Positions 34,428 to 43,597 of a stretch of 64,000 nucleotides of DNA are shown here, piece after piece; position 1 is the first letter of the stretch, and each line of letters starts with the position of its first letter. Source of the DNA: CAYQQJ01 sp964419935. Its GTDB lineage: Bacteria; Pseudomonadota; Gammaproteobacteria; Pseudomonadales; Cellvibrionaceae. The notes under the pieces were generated by a model. That model was not told the DNA's origin. It saw only the letters and a program-made list of their open reading frames with translations, and searched no databases. Location of the stretch: positions 62,001-126,000 of the forward strand of contig CAYQQJ010000003.1 of the NCBI GenBank assembly GCA_964419935.1, given 5' to 3'. The position numbers and the translations under genes were made by a program.

Positions 34428-34460
34428 TATGAATAAACCGATAGTGCACTCCCACCAATA

Positions 34461-34545
34461 CCAGCTTGCGGCTTGGCGCTCTTACTTTTCCCTTTTCCCT
34501 TTTTCCTTTCCCCTTTGTCCCCACCATCTTGCAGCCTGCTGCTGC
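34461..34545. repeat. GCTTGCGG run and pyrimidine heptamer run
   Basis: AGCTTGCGGCTTGG, then repeated TTTCCCT units, then TTGCAGCCTGC, in mirror order to 34074-34135, so the two runs flank the MITE. Confidence 0.55.
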
Positions 34546-34590
34546 AAACCTCTACCATAGCGCCTCGTGACGGCTGTGGGACCAACGACT

Positions 34591-35118
34591 ATGAAGCGAG
34601 CACCGATCGGACTGTTTTACGGAAGCTCCACCTGCTACACCGAAATGGCCGGTGAAAAAATTCGCGAACGAATCGGCGTTGAGCTGGTGGATATGCATAA
34701 CGTCGACGAAACACCGCTGGTTCACGCGCAGTTTTACGATTATCTGATTTTCGGCATGCCCACCTGGGATTACGGTGAATTGCAGGAAGATTGGGAAGAA
34801 GTCTGGCCGGACCTCAATGACCTCGAGCTGACTGGTAAAAAGGTCGCCCTTTATGGGCTTGGCGATCAAGTCGGTTATCCGGAATGGTTTCTGGATGCCA
34901 TGGGCTACCTGCACAACCGGCTGATCGAGCAAGGCGCAACGCCCGCCGGCTATTGGCCCGCCGCTGGTTATGAATTCGAAGCATCGAAAGCCCTTACCGA
35001 AGATGGGGCTCACTTTGTGGGCCTGGCCCTGGACGATGAAAACGAATTCGATAAAAGCGCTGACCGTATCGACCGCTGGTGTACGCAAGTGTTGCAGGAA
35101 TTCGGCCTGCAGCCATGA
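34591..35118 (+). CDS. fldB: Flavodoxin (FldB-like)
   Basis: 175 residues. An FMN-binding electron carrier of the cytoplasm. The phosphate loop YGSSTCYTEMAG is at about 10-21; it begins with S-S-T-C rather than the T-x-T-G-x-T of short flavodoxins, as in FldB. MPTWDYGELQEDWEE (57-loop) and ALYGLGDQVGYPEWF (90-loop) follow. A start at 34591 gives MKRAPIGLFYGSST. Its stop overlaps mnmC (ATGA), so the two genes are coupled. Confidence 0.85.
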   Translation: MKRAPIGLFYGSSTCYTEMAGEKIRERIGVELVDMHNVDETPLVHAQFYDYLIFGMPTWDYGELQEDWEEVWPDLNDLELTGKKVALYGLGDQVGYPEWFLDAMGYLHNRLIEQGATPAGYWPAAGYEFEASKALTEDGAHFVGLALDDENEFDKSADRIDRWCTQVLQEFGLQP

Positions 35119-37232
35119 CCCATGATGATGGCGCTGATGCCATATCAACTGACAGTACCGGCGCCGACCTTCTTTGGGATACGGACGGTCAGCCATTTTC
35201 CGTCCGTTTCAATGATGTTTATTTCTCTCTGCATGGCGGTATAGACGAGACTCGCCACGTCTTTATCGACAATAACCACCTGCCGCACCGCTTGCCGGCA
35301 TTGGCTGAAGACGCGCGTTTCGTGATCGGCGAAACAGGTTTCGGTACCGGGCTCAATTTCCTCGTGGCCTGGCAAACCTGGCGCGAGCTGGCGCCGCCCG
35401 GCGCGCGCCTGCATTTTGTGTCCGTGGAAAAATACCCCCTTTCCCGGGAACAGCTGAAGCAAGCCCTGAGACTCTGGCCACAGCTTCAAGCCCTTGCGGA
35501 ACCGATGATCGACCTTTATCCACCGCTGCCCGCCGAGGGTTTTCACCGCCTGCTGCTGGATTCCGGCCGGGTCATCTTGACGCTGATCTTTGACGATGCC
35601 GCTCAGGGCCTGGAGCAGTTGCTGCCCATTGCCAACCCCGGACCCGAACTCGCTGCATCATCGGCGGCCTGGACGCCGGCGGGCAACATGATAGTCGACG
35701 CCTGGTTTCTGGACGGATTTGCGCCCGCGAAAAACCCGGCCATGTGGAGCCCATTGCTCTTCCGCACCATCGCCCGTTTGAGCGGCCCCGGGACAACCTT
35801 TGCCACCTTTTCCGCCGCGGGCATTCTCAAGAAACAATTGCCGGAAGCCGGCTTCGACATCGAGAAAGTCCGCGGCTTCGGCCGCAAGCGCGACATGCTG
35901 CGCGGGACTTTCAAAGGCGACAATGCCGACAGACTGCTGAACCGCGCTGGCGAGGCAGCCTTGGCATCCCGTGCCAAAAAATTCGATCTCGGCTGGCACC
36001 TAATGGCCAATTCTCACCAGCCCACTTCTGATCGTCACATCATTGTCATCGGTGGCGGGCTCGCCGGTTGTCATTCGGCCCGCGCACTGGCTGAAAAAGG
36101 CTATCAAGTGACCTTGCTGGAAAAAGGTACGATCGCCAGCGGCGCTTCCGGCAATGCACAGGGCGTGGTCTATGCCAAGCTGTCGACCAGCCAGGAGGCC
36201 CTCACGCGCTTCAACCTGACCGCCCTTCTATACGCCTACCGCTTCTATCGAACACAGATTGGGTTTGAAACCTGCGGAAATGCCAGCGGCGTTGTTTACC
36301 TGCCGCAATCGCCAAAGCAGGCCGACGAATATCGGCGCTTGGCGGCGCGCTTCCACAAGGCGCCTGGGTTTCTGCGCTGGATCGACCAACAGGACACCGA
36401 AAGCCAATGCGGTCTCGCCCTTACCAGTGGCGGATTGCTAGTGGCACAGGCCGGCTGGCTGGACCCTCGCCGACTCTGCCGGGCATTGATTGATCATCCG
36501 AATATTGCGGTGCGGGAGTTTCAGCAGGTCGAGCAACTGCACTACCTTCGCGGGGCTCATCAGGGGCAATGGCAAGCACTGGACGAACAGGGCAATTTAT
36601 TGGCACAGGCTCCCCAGCTGATAATTGCCAGTGCTGGGGATGCCTTGCGATTGCAGCAGACGCGACATCTTCCCGTAAAATTGATTCGCGGGCAGACCAC
36701 CGAGATTGCGGCGACCGCTGACAGTCGGAAGTTGTCCCGGGTGATCTGTGGCAAGGGATATATAGCGCCGGCTCATGAGGACGCACACTGCCTGGGCGCA
36801 AGTTTCAATTTGCACTCGATGTCCACACAACCTGACCCTGCGGACGATGCCGCCAATCTCACCAATGTGGCCGAATTTGCAGACGCATTGAGCGGAATAA
36901 GCGCGGAGACAGGCGCGCGAGTCGGCTTCCGTTGCACCAGCCCGGATTACCTGCCAGTGGTTGGACCGGCTCCCATAGCGGAAAAGTTTGCGGTACAGTT
37001 CGCCGACCTCCGGCGTAGCGCGAACGCCCGCATCGACAAAACCGGCGCCTACTATCCCGGTCTTTTCATCAATGTTGCGCAGGGTTCGCGAGGGCTGGCC
37101 TATACACCTTTATGCGCGGATCTGTTGGCGTCGATGATCAGCGCCGAACCCTTGCCGCTGCCCCGGGACATGGTCATGGGACTTCACCCGGCGCGCTTTC
37201 TGGTGCGAGACTTGAAACGGAACCGGATTTAA
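35115..37232 (+). CDS. mnmC: tRNA mnm5s2U34 biosynthesis bifunctional enzyme MnmC
   Basis: 705 residues, two fused enzymes. The N-terminal SAM methyltransferase (MnmD) has GETGFGTGLNFL (about 70-81) and DGFAPAKNPAMWS (about 200-212). The C-terminal FAD oxidoreductase starts with IIVIGGGLAGCHSARALAEK (about 312) and has SGASGNAQGVVYAKLS. It completes mnm5s2U at the wobble base of some tRNAs from the MnmEG product. The start at 35115 overlaps the flavodoxin stop; an earlier in-frame start is less likely. Confidence 0.95.
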   Translation: MTHDDGADAISTDSTGADLLWDTDGQPFSVRFNDVYFSLHGGIDETRHVFIDNNHLPHRLPALAEDARFVIGETGFGTGLNFLVAWQTWRELAPPGARLHFVSVEKYPLSREQLKQALRLWPQLQALAEPMIDLYPPLPAEGFHRLLLDSGRVILTLIFDDAAQGLEQLLPIANPGPELAASSAAWTPAGNMIVDAWFLDGFAPAKNPAMWSPLLFRTIARLSGPGTTFATFSAAGILKKQLPEAGFDIEKVRGFGRKRDMLRGTFKGDNADRLLNRAGEAALASRAKKFDLGWHLMANSHQPTSDRHIIVIGGGLAGCHSARALAEKGYQVTLLEKGTIASGASGNAQGVVYAKLSTSQEALTRFNLTALLYAYRFYRTQIGFETCGNASGVVYLPQSPKQADEYRRLAARFHKAPGFLRWIDQQDTESQCGLALTSGGLLVAQAGWLDPRRLCRALIDHPNIAVREFQQVEQLHYLRGAHQGQWQALDEQGNLLAQAPQLIIASAGDALRLQQTRHLPVKLIRGQTTEIAATADSRKLSRVICGKGYIAPAHEDAHCLGASFNLHSMSTQPDPADDAANLTNVAEFADALSGISAETGARVGFRCTSPDYLPVVGPAPIAEKFAVQFADLRRSANARIDKTGAYYPGLFINVAQGSRGLAYTPLCADLLASMISAEPLPLPRDMVMGLHPARFLVRDLKRNRI

Positions 37233-37236
37233 AACG

Positions 37237-38133
37237 ATGAAACTTCCCGCCTCCCCTCCAATGCTCTACCGCCGGCGTCTGTTGGCTGCCAGCCTGGTGC
37301 TGCCAATGCTGCTTACCACCATGATTGTCGCGCTCCTCAGCCCCCAGGCTCTCGCTCAAGCCCCGGTAAACCTGAGCTATGAGGTCCTTGAAGTGCAGGC
37401 CCACAACAGCAAAATGTTCACCCAGGGATTGTTGACTCAAAAGAAGTTAACACAGACCCATGATGCGCTGCCCCAAAGCGCTATTCTGGTGGAGACCGCC
37501 GGCGGCTATGGCCACTCCAGGATTCAGCGCTATCGCGCAGATACGGGCACGCTGATCAATGAAGCGCGGTTTCCCAACAACGTCTTTGCTGAAGGCGTTG
37601 CCCAGGTCGGAAGCCGGCTGCATGTGCTGACCTGGCGCGAAGGCATCAGCTATGTACTGGACGCAACGACGCTGAAGTTGCAGGAGCGCCACAGCTTTGA
37701 AGGCGAAGGCTGGGGCCTGACGTTTGACGGGCAGCACCTGATCATGAGTGATGGCAGCGACACATTGACCTGGCGCAAGCCGCAGGACTTTTCCGTCATC
37801 AGCCGCTTGCGGGTAAGCAGCGACGGCCAGCCGTGGGCCAACCTCAATGAACTCGAATACGCGAGGGGTATGGTCTGGGCGAACGTTTGGCAAGACAACC
37901 GCGTTCTTGCCATCGACCCAGAGACCGGGCGCGTGCGCGGCGTTCTCGACCTTGCCGAACTGGTCAAAGAAAACAGCACGCGGCCCGGTCACAGCGTTCT
38001 CAACGGCATTGCATATGACGAAACGCGGGACGCCTTTTGGGTGACGGGAAAGCTCTGGCCCCGACGTTACTTGTTGAAAATTGATTTGCCCCCCAACGAT
38101 GCAACTGGGCTGGATGAACCCGTGAAGCCGTAA
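37237..38133 (+). CDS. Glutaminyl-peptide cyclotransferase
   Basis: 298 residues with a signal peptide (about 14-40, AQA cleavage), so it is periplasmic. The body is a five-bladed propeller typical of bacterial/plant glutamine cyclotransferase: FTQGLL, NNVFAEGVAQVG, EGWGLTFDGQHLIMSDGS, LNELEYARGMVWANVW and VLNGIAYD with VTGKLWPRRY. It converts N-terminal Gln of peptides to pyroglutamate. It starts 4 bases after mnmC and is likely co-transcribed. Confidence 0.9.
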   Translation: MKLPASPPMLYRRRLLAASLVLPMLLTTMIVALLSPQALAQAPVNLSYEVLEVQAHNSKMFTQGLLTQKKLTQTHDALPQSAILVETAGGYGHSRIQRYRADTGTLINEARFPNNVFAEGVAQVGSRLHVLTWREGISYVLDATTLKLQERHSFEGEGWGLTFDGQHLIMSDGSDTLTWRKPQDFSVISRLRVSSDGQPWANLNELEYARGMVWANVWQDNRVLAIDPETGRVRGVLDLAELVKENSTRPGHSVLNGIAYDETRDAFWVTGKLWPRRYLLKIDLPPNDATGLDEPVKP

Positions 38134-38272
38134 TTTCCAACTCCGTAAACACTTCCAATCACCCCAAATAATGCCAGAAAAATTTCCGTTAAATGCCGGC
38201 GACCACTATAATTCCGGCACTGAAAATGTGGAACGACCCCCGTTTCGATAATCAACCAGCCTGCGAGACCTA

Positions 38273-38869
38273 ATGCCGGACAATTCACGACTGAACCGAT
38301 TGCTGCAAGCAATCGATCAGGCTAACGCCCAGGATCCCAATCTGGAACAGGTTAGCGGACAGACTCTCGCCCGGGAGCTGATTTATGGCCAGCGCATGTC
38401 CGCCCGGTTGGCAGCATTCACTCCCGATGCCTCAGAACATTTGCGTATAGCCGCACGGGCGCAGCATATTGAACGCTGGATGAAACCGCGGGCGGATTAT
38501 CCCGAAGGCCGTATCGGTTACCGGAAGTGGCGCACAGATCTCGGCGTTTTCCACGCGCAACGCGCTGGCGCACTTATGACTGCCCATGGCTACGGGAACG
38601 ACGATGTGGAACGGGTTCAATCCCTGCTTCAGAAACGCCACCTGCATCAGGATACCGAGGCGCAACGCCTTGAGGATATCGCCTGTCTCGTTTTTATAGA
38701 GTATTACCTTGCGGATTTCGCGAAAAAACATCCCCGAGACAAGATCATCAGCATCATTCAGAAGACCTGGAAAAAAATGTCCCCGGAAGGCCATCAGGCC
38801 GCCCTCGTTTTACCCCTGGCTGCCGATTTGACGACCCTGGTCACAGAAGCCGTCAGGCTGCAGCCATGA
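38273..38869 (+). CDS. DUF4202 domain protein
   Basis: 198 residues, soluble, nearly all covered by DUF4202. Conserved blocks include LRIAARAQHIERWMKPRADYP, GYRKWRTDLGVFHA, VQSLLQKRHL and DTEAQRLEDIACLVFIEYYL; the His and Asp/Glu residues recall HD-type hydrolases. The biochemical role is not known. It is followed 16 bases later by a SirB2 gene, a common pairing. Confidence 0.8.
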   Translation: MPDNSRLNRLLQAIDQANAQDPNLEQVSGQTLARELIYGQRMSARLAAFTPDASEHLRIAARAQHIERWMKPRADYPEGRIGYRKWRTDLGVFHAQRAGALMTAHGYGNDDVERVQSLLQKRHLHQDTEAQRLEDIACLVFIEYYLADFAKKHPRDKIISIIQKTWKKMSPEGHQAALVLPLAADLTTLVTEAVRLQP

Positions 38870-38885
38870 AAAAGGGAAGCTTGTA

Positions 38886-39266
38886 ATGGGGGCTGTGGCT
38901 GTACTCATCAAACACATCCATGTCTGGCTGGTAATTCTTTCAGTGACTGGATTTCTGCTGCGTTTCGTCTGGTCGCTAAAGAATTCTGCGGTTCTGCAAC
39001 GTAAAGCCGTCAAAATTGTGCCCCATATCGTGGACACGCTCTTGTTGCTGACGGGCGTCAGCCTGGCGCTGATATTTCGTTATTCGCCGTTTCATATCGA
39101 CTGGCTGGGCACAAAGCTGGTTCTTATCGTCGTCTATATTCTACTCGGCGGAGTTGCCATGCGCCCTGCCCTGCCTCGTCGCATTCGGCAGATGGTTGGT
39201 TGCCTGGCGCTACTGACCGTTCTGCTGATCATGCACCTGGCGATTTACAAACCGATTCTTTTTTAG
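38886..39266 (+). CDS. SirB2 family inner-membrane protein
   Basis: 126 residues with four hydrophobic segments (about 5-25, 45-65, 75-95, 103-122). It has the SirB2 blocks IKHIHVWLVILSVTGFLLRF and KIVPHIVDTLLLLTGVSLAL. SirB2 was named as an invasion-gene activator in Salmonella, but its true function is not clear. A good AAGGGAAG site precedes the ATG. Bases 39267-39516 downstream are AT-rich and show nothing recognised. Confidence 0.85.
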   Translation: MGAVAVLIKHIHVWLVILSVTGFLLRFVWSLKNSAVLQRKAVKIVPHIVDTLLLLTGVSLALIFRYSPFHIDWLGTKLVLIVVYILLGGVAMRPALPRRIRQMVGCLALLTVLLIMHLAIYKPILF

Positions 39267-39516
39267 CTCTCTGTTTTTGGCATTTGGCCATTTCCTTTAT
39301 CTCTTAATCCCCTTTTTTAGCCTCGCTGGCACCCATATCAACCAGAAAGTGCTAACAATTCCAGAAACGCAAGTTTTAAGGTATAAAAAATCCTGCAATA
39401 GCCAACTAATTCACGTTTTAATTGACATTTCGTGAACTACGTGCAATTAATGAATCAGGCACAGTCCCTTTAGGCATAGCCCCTTTTTCAATAACAACCG
39501 ATAAAAGGAAGGCCAA

Positions 39517-40053
39517 ATGAAAGCTATAGCTGCAACAATCGCGATAGCATGCGCCGCATTTATTTCAACAGCGACTTATGCATGCGACGAACAGTGCCGC
39601 AAGGAAGCAGCAGAAAAAGAACACAACGTCGATTTTCCCGACTACCTTACGTCCAGTTATTGCGATGACATCCGCATGGACTTCATGACATCCGCTATAC
39701 GCAGTCTGGAAAACTATCAGAACAATCACCTGGACGTCCGCTACAAGGGCGGTATGCGCAATATCATCAATTACCTGGAACAGCGCCAGGACTGGTTAGC
39801 GGAATGCGACCAGTACCTGAGCTACACAGACCAGGGGCGTATCTTCGAAGACGAGGAAACAACCAAAAAAGTGTTTGCCGCGATGAACCGGGTAGAGAAG
39901 GAACTGACGGATTTAGCCAATGGCGTTGTTTATACCGCCTCCATAGACCAAGACCCGAGCGCAGTTATCAACTCGCGTTTTGATGAATTTTTTCAGGTTG
40001 TAGAAGACCACAAAACCCTGATGCACCTGAAAGGCAAGTACGTATTCCGTTAG
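39517..40053 (+). CDS. Secreted protein of unknown function
   Basis: 178 residues with a clear signal peptide (1-22, ending ATYA). The mature protein starts CDEQCRKEAAEKEHNVDFPDYL and contains YCDDIRMDFMTSAIRSLENY and YLEQRQDWLAECDQYL. Four cysteines suggest two disulfides in the periplasm. I recall similar conserved hypothetical proteins in Pseudomonas and relatives but no function. AAGGAAGG precedes the ATG. It stands alone. Confidence 0.75.
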   Translation: MKAIAATIAIACAAFISTATYACDEQCRKEAAEKEHNVDFPDYLTSSYCDDIRMDFMTSAIRSLENYQNNHLDVRYKGGMRNIINYLEQRQDWLAECDQYLSYTDQGRIFEDEETTKKVFAAMNRVEKELTDLANGVVYTASIDQDPSAVINSRFDEFFQVVEDHKTLMHLKGKYVFR

Positions 40054-40111
40054 GAATGACCAGCACCGCCGATCCTCAGCTCATCGGGTCGGCGGCGCTC
40101 ATCTTCAGCAC

Positions 40112-40402
40112 TTAACGCTTCAAACTCAAAACCGGGCGATCAGGCTTGTTCTTGAATTTCGGCTTAGCTACCGCGACCGTTGGTGGAGCCCGGCGCACCG
40201 GGTTGGATCTGGCAGCCCGCGTCAATGCCTGCATACCGCTGCGCAACAACCTCGCCTGATCGGCCGCAGACAGCTCGGCGGGGAAACCGCTGGGCGATAT
40301 TCCACTCGGATCATCGAGATCACCTTCGACGACAATCTTGAAGCCACTCGGGTGCCTTACAGTGGCCTCTTCTATATCAACATGCCAGGAATCGAAATCC
40401 AT
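40112..40402 (-). CDS. Small protein of unknown function
   Basis: 96 residues. It begins MDFDSWHVDIEEATVRHPSGF, is acidic in the first half and basic and Pro-rich in the second (KPKFKNKPDRPVLSLKR), with no signal peptide or membrane segment. A GTAAGGCG site lies 6 bases before the ATG, which supports it as real. It is convergent with the secreted protein gene. Not recognised. Confidence 0.6.
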   Translation of the reverse strand: MDFDSWHVDIEEATVRHPSGFKIVVEGDLDDPSGISPSGFPAELSAADQARLLRSGMQALTRAARSNPVRRAPPTVAVAKPKFKNKPDRPVLSLKR

Positions 40403-40646
40403 TGTTATCGCCTTACCTCATCTGTTAAACGGCAGATTTATATTGCATAGCCACTGTGACGTTTTCATTGCATAGCTGACGATGGGCAAAGTTCGCAGCG
40501 CCACGTGTGCTTTTTGCGTCAGGTTATATAACTGTGGTGTTGCTTTTCTTCGGTATGCGCATGTTATCACCACTTGGATTTAACAGTTAATTACTTGTCC
40601 ATCAAAGTGGTGCAGATCTCGCCTCATCCTATACAACGAGAAAGCG
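40403..40646. other. Non-coding stretch
   Basis: AT-rich and without a gene. It should contain the promoter of the minus-strand gene at 40402, but no clear -10/-35 pair stands out. Confidence 0.35.
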
Positions 40647-40674
40647 CGAAAAAATGGGCCGGTATCCCACCGGC
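40647..40674 (-). terminator. Terminator after the diaminopimelate dehydrogenase gene
   Basis: On the minus strand GCCGGT-GGGAT-ACCGGC is followed by CCATTTTTT. It lies 26 bases after the stop of the gene ending at 40701. Confidence 0.75.
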
Positions 40675-40700
40675 GCAATAGATCTGAGCCCGACAACCAT

Positions 40701-41663
40701 CTAAACGTCCCGCGCGATCAGTTCGTCCAGCGGGGTGGGCGAGATCAGGTAAGGGGCGACTTCCAGCACTGTGAAGGCACCACTCTGGCCGGCAGCTTTC
40801 ATGCGGTGAGCCGCACGGCCGTATGCCACCTGGACGGCGGCGGTGAAGTCCGGGTTGCGGTCCAGTTTCAGGATGTACTCGACGGTGTGGCTAAAACCGC
40901 CGGTGTCACCGGTGGTGACCACGTGCCCGCCGTGGGGCATGCCGGTGTGTTCACGGTCGAAGGTCTCTTGGTCAATGAAGTGGACCTCGGTCTCGTAGCC
41001 AACAAAATAGTCCGGCATGGTACGGATGTCCTTCTCGATACGCGCCTGATCGGCTTCGTCCGCAACTATCCAGCACTGGCGCACATGCGCCTGCTTGCCA
41101 TTCAGATCTCCGGCTTCACCCTTGCGGGCCAGCTCCAGGGCGGCCTCCGAGGGCAGAGTGTACTGCACACCCTTCTTCACGCCCGCGACGCGACGCACCG
41201 CATCGGAGTGCCCCTGGGACAAACCGGGACCCCAAAAGCTGTGCTGCTGCGCATTGGGCAGGATGGCTTCAGCCAGCGTGCGGTTCAGGGAGAACATGCC
41301 GGGATCCCACCCAGTGGATACCAGCGCCACATTACCGCCCTCTTTGGCGGCCTCGTCCATCGCCTGGCGGTGACGCGGAACGTCGCGGTGGTTATCGTAG
41401 GTATCCACGGTGTTGGCGAACTTCGCGTACTGCGGCGCGAGCTCGGGAATATCAGTGGCGCTGCCCAGGCAGAGGTAGAGCACGTCCACCTGATCGGCGT
41501 GATCAGCGATTTCGTCGACCAGGAAGACCGGAGTCTCGGTGTCCAACTCGGTGCGGCGGGAGAAGATGCCCACCAACTCCATGTCCGGCTGCATGCCGAT
41601 GATCTTTTCCACGGACTGGCCCAGGTTGCCGTAGCCGACGATGGCGGCGCGGATAGTGCTCAT
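40701..41663 (-). CDS. ddh: meso-Diaminopimelate D-dehydrogenase
   Basis: 320 residues, the same length as the Corynebacterium enzyme, which it matches along its whole length at roughly three quarters identity from memory. NADPH site VGYGNLGQSVEK (9-20), then DTYDNHRD, STGWDPGMFSLNR, FWGPGLSQGHSDA and MPHGGHV. It makes meso-DAP from tetrahydrodipicolinate in one step, bypassing four dap enzymes. Nearly every codon ends in G or C, unlike guaA next door. The start at 41663 follows GGAGAA. A likely import from an actinobacterium-like source. Confidence 0.93.
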   Translation of the reverse strand: MSTIRAAIVGYGNLGQSVEKIIGMQPDMELVGIFSRRTELDTETPVFLVDEIADHADQVDVLYLCLGSATDIPELAPQYAKFANTVDTYDNHRDVPRHRQAMDEAAKEGGNVALVSTGWDPGMFSLNRTLAEAILPNAQQHSFWGPGLSQGHSDAVRRVAGVKKGVQYTLPSEAALELARKGEAGDLNGKQAHVRQCWIVADEADQARIEKDIRTMPDYFVGYETEVHFIDQETFDREHTGMPHGGHVVTTGDTGGFSHTVEYILKLDRNPDFTAAVQVAYGRAAHRMKAAGQSGAFTVLEVAPYLISPTPLDELIARDV

Positions 41664-41740
41664 GAGTGATTCTCCTACAAGGTTCTTTCGATGATATTTT
41701 CCGCGTGCGAGGTTACCGGCAGGAGGCCCTTCAGCAGACG

Positions 41741-41772
41741 AAAAATGAGAAAGCCCGCGATGACGCGGGCTT
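41741..41772 (-). terminator. Terminator after guaA
   Basis: AAGCCCGCG/CGCGGGCTT stem with a 4-base loop. On the minus strand it is followed by TTCTCATTTTT; on the plus strand by TTTT, so it may work both ways. It separates guaA from ddh. Confidence 0.7.
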
Positions 41773-41827
41773 TTCAACGTGCGATAAATTGCTTATGAAT
41801 TCGACCCCTCGCGCACCAAACGCCAAC

Positions 41828-43417
41828 TTACTCCCATTCAATGGTTGCTGGTGGCTTGCTGGAAACATCATAAGTTACCCGGGATACGCCGGAGATTTCA
41901 TTGATAATGCGATTGGATACCGTTTCCAGCAGTTCGTAGGGCAAATGTGCCCAGCGGGCTGTCATAAAATCAATGGTTTCTACGGCGCGCAAGGCAATCA
42001 CCCATTCATAGCGGCGCGCGTCGCCCACTACTCCCACAGATTTAACCGGCAGAAACACGGCAAACGCCTGGCTGGTTTTGTGGTACCAATCAGCCGCGCG
42101 CAGCTCTTCAATGAAAATGGCATCGGCTTCACGCAGAATATCCGCATATTCCTTGTGTACTTCTCCCAGAATGCGCACGCCCAGGCCGGGGCCGGGAAAC
42201 GGATGCCGGTAAACCATGTCGTAGGGCAAACCGAGCTCCAGGCCAATCTTTCTCACTTCATCTTTGAATAGTTCACGCAGCGGCTCCACCAGTTGCATTT
42301 GCATGGTTTCCGGCAAACCACCGACATTGTGGTGGGATTTAATGACGTGGGCCTTGCCGGTTTTGGACGCGGCGGATTCAATCACGTCCGGATAAATGGT
42401 GCCCTGAGCCAGCCAATTGACATCTTTCAGGCGCGTGGCTTCCTGATCGAAAACGTCAATAAACGTGTTGCCGATCACTTTGCGCTTGGCCTCGGGGTCG
42501 GACACACCCTGGAGTCGGCTGAGAAATAATTCCTCCGCATCCGCGCGAATAACTTTCACACCCATGTTCTTGGCGAACATATCCATGACCTGATCGCCTT
42601 CGTCCTTGCGCAACAAGCCGTTGTCGACAAAGACGCAGGTCAGTTGATCGCCAATCGCCTTGTGTAACAAGGCTGCAACAACGGACGAATCGACGCCGCC
42701 GGATAACCCCAACAGCACTTTATCCGAACCCACTTGTTCGCGTATTCGTTCAATCGCATCATCGACGATTTTTGCCGGCGTCCACAATTTTTCGCAGCGA
42801 CACAGTTCATATACAAAATGTTCAAATATGCGCTGCCCTTGCAGCGTATGGGTCACCTCGGGGTGAAACTGCACACCGTAGAATTGTTTTTCGGTGCAGT
42901 ACATGCCAGCAACCGGGCATGAGGCGGTGGACGCCATCAGCTCGAAACCTTCGGGCATGGTGACAACTTTGTCGCCATGGCTCATCCAGACATCGAGGTA
43001 GCTGTTGCCATCGTGATCAATATGATCATTGATATCATGAAACAGCGGGTTTTTGCCCGCGGTCTTGACCCGCGCATAACCGAATTCCTGAATTGTGGAT
43101 CCGGCCACCTTGCCGCCCAATTGCTCTGCCATGGTCTGCATGCCGTAGCAAATTCCCAGCACGGGAATGCCCAACTCAAATACGATCTGTGGTGCGCGCG
43201 GTGTTTCACCAAAGGTTACGGACTCCGGTCCGCCGGACAGAATGATGCCCATGGGGCCAAACGCATTGAGTTCATCATCCGTGATATCAAACGCGCGAAT
43301 TTCGCAATAAACGCCAATTTCCCGCACGCGACGGGCAATGAGCTGAGTGTATTGAGAACCAAAATCAAGAATGAGAATGCGTTGGGCGTGAATGTCTTGG
43401 GTCATATCATTGGTCAT
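41828..43417 (-). CDS. guaA: GMP synthase (glutamine-hydrolysing)
   Basis: 529 residues, or 525 if the ATG at 43405 is used, which is the E. coli length. The class I amidotransferase domain (to about 205) has ILDFGSQYTQLIARRVRE, the nucleophile in GICYGMQ and VQFHPEVTHT. The ATP pyrophosphatase domain has GLSGGVDSSVVAALLH, and the C-terminal dimerisation domain ends PPATIEWE. It turns XMP to GMP. It lies 180 bases after guaB with a terminator in the gap, so it may be partly independent of guaB. Confidence 0.97.
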   Translation of the reverse strand: MTNDMTQDIHAQRILILDFGSQYTQLIARRVREIGVYCEIRAFDITDDELNAFGPMGIILSGGPESVTFGETPRAPQIVFELGIPVLGICYGMQTMAEQLGGKVAGSTIQEFGYARVKTAGKNPLFHDINDHIDHDGNSYLDVWMSHGDKVVTMPEGFELMASTASCPVAGMYCTEKQFYGVQFHPEVTHTLQGQRIFEHFVYELCRCEKLWTPAKIVDDAIERIREQVGSDKVLLGLSGGVDSSVVAALLHKAIGDQLTCVFVDNGLLRKDEGDQVMDMFAKNMGVKVIRADAEELFLSRLQGVSDPEAKRKVIGNTFIDVFDQEATRLKDVNWLAQGTIYPDVIESAASKTGKAHVIKSHHNVGGLPETMQMQLVEPLRELFKDEVRKIGLELGLPYDMVYRHPFPGPGLGVRILGEVHKEYADILREADAIFIEELRAADWYHKTSQAFAVFLPVKSVGVVGDARRYEWVIALRAVETIDFMTARWAHLPYELLETVSNRIINEISGVSRVTYDVSSKPPATIEWE

Positions 43418-43544
43418 ATGTTAGGCCGTCATGTATGGCATGAAGGCGTGTGGGGAATTGAAAGAAAATCGCCTATGGTGGTTATAGCGCGAAAACCCGT
43501 CTATCCACTCGAAGAACTCGTCGACAGTCGGCTAATTCAGGTAC

Positions 43545-43574
43545 GAAAAAGCCCGCAGACAAACCTCTGCGGGC
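43545..43574 (-). terminator. Terminator between guaB and guaA
   Basis: On the minus strand GCCCGCAGA-loop-TCTGCGGGC is followed by TTTTTTC. It starts 24 bases after the guaB stop. Confidence 0.8.
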
Positions 43575-43597
43575 CATCAAAATATTCTACGTGAGCT

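Noticed and set aside
40806..41669. 287-codon open frame on the plus strand opposite ddh
   Set aside because: It is the mirror of a very GC-rich gene; high third-position GC keeps the opposite strand open. The minus-strand protein is clearly Ddh.
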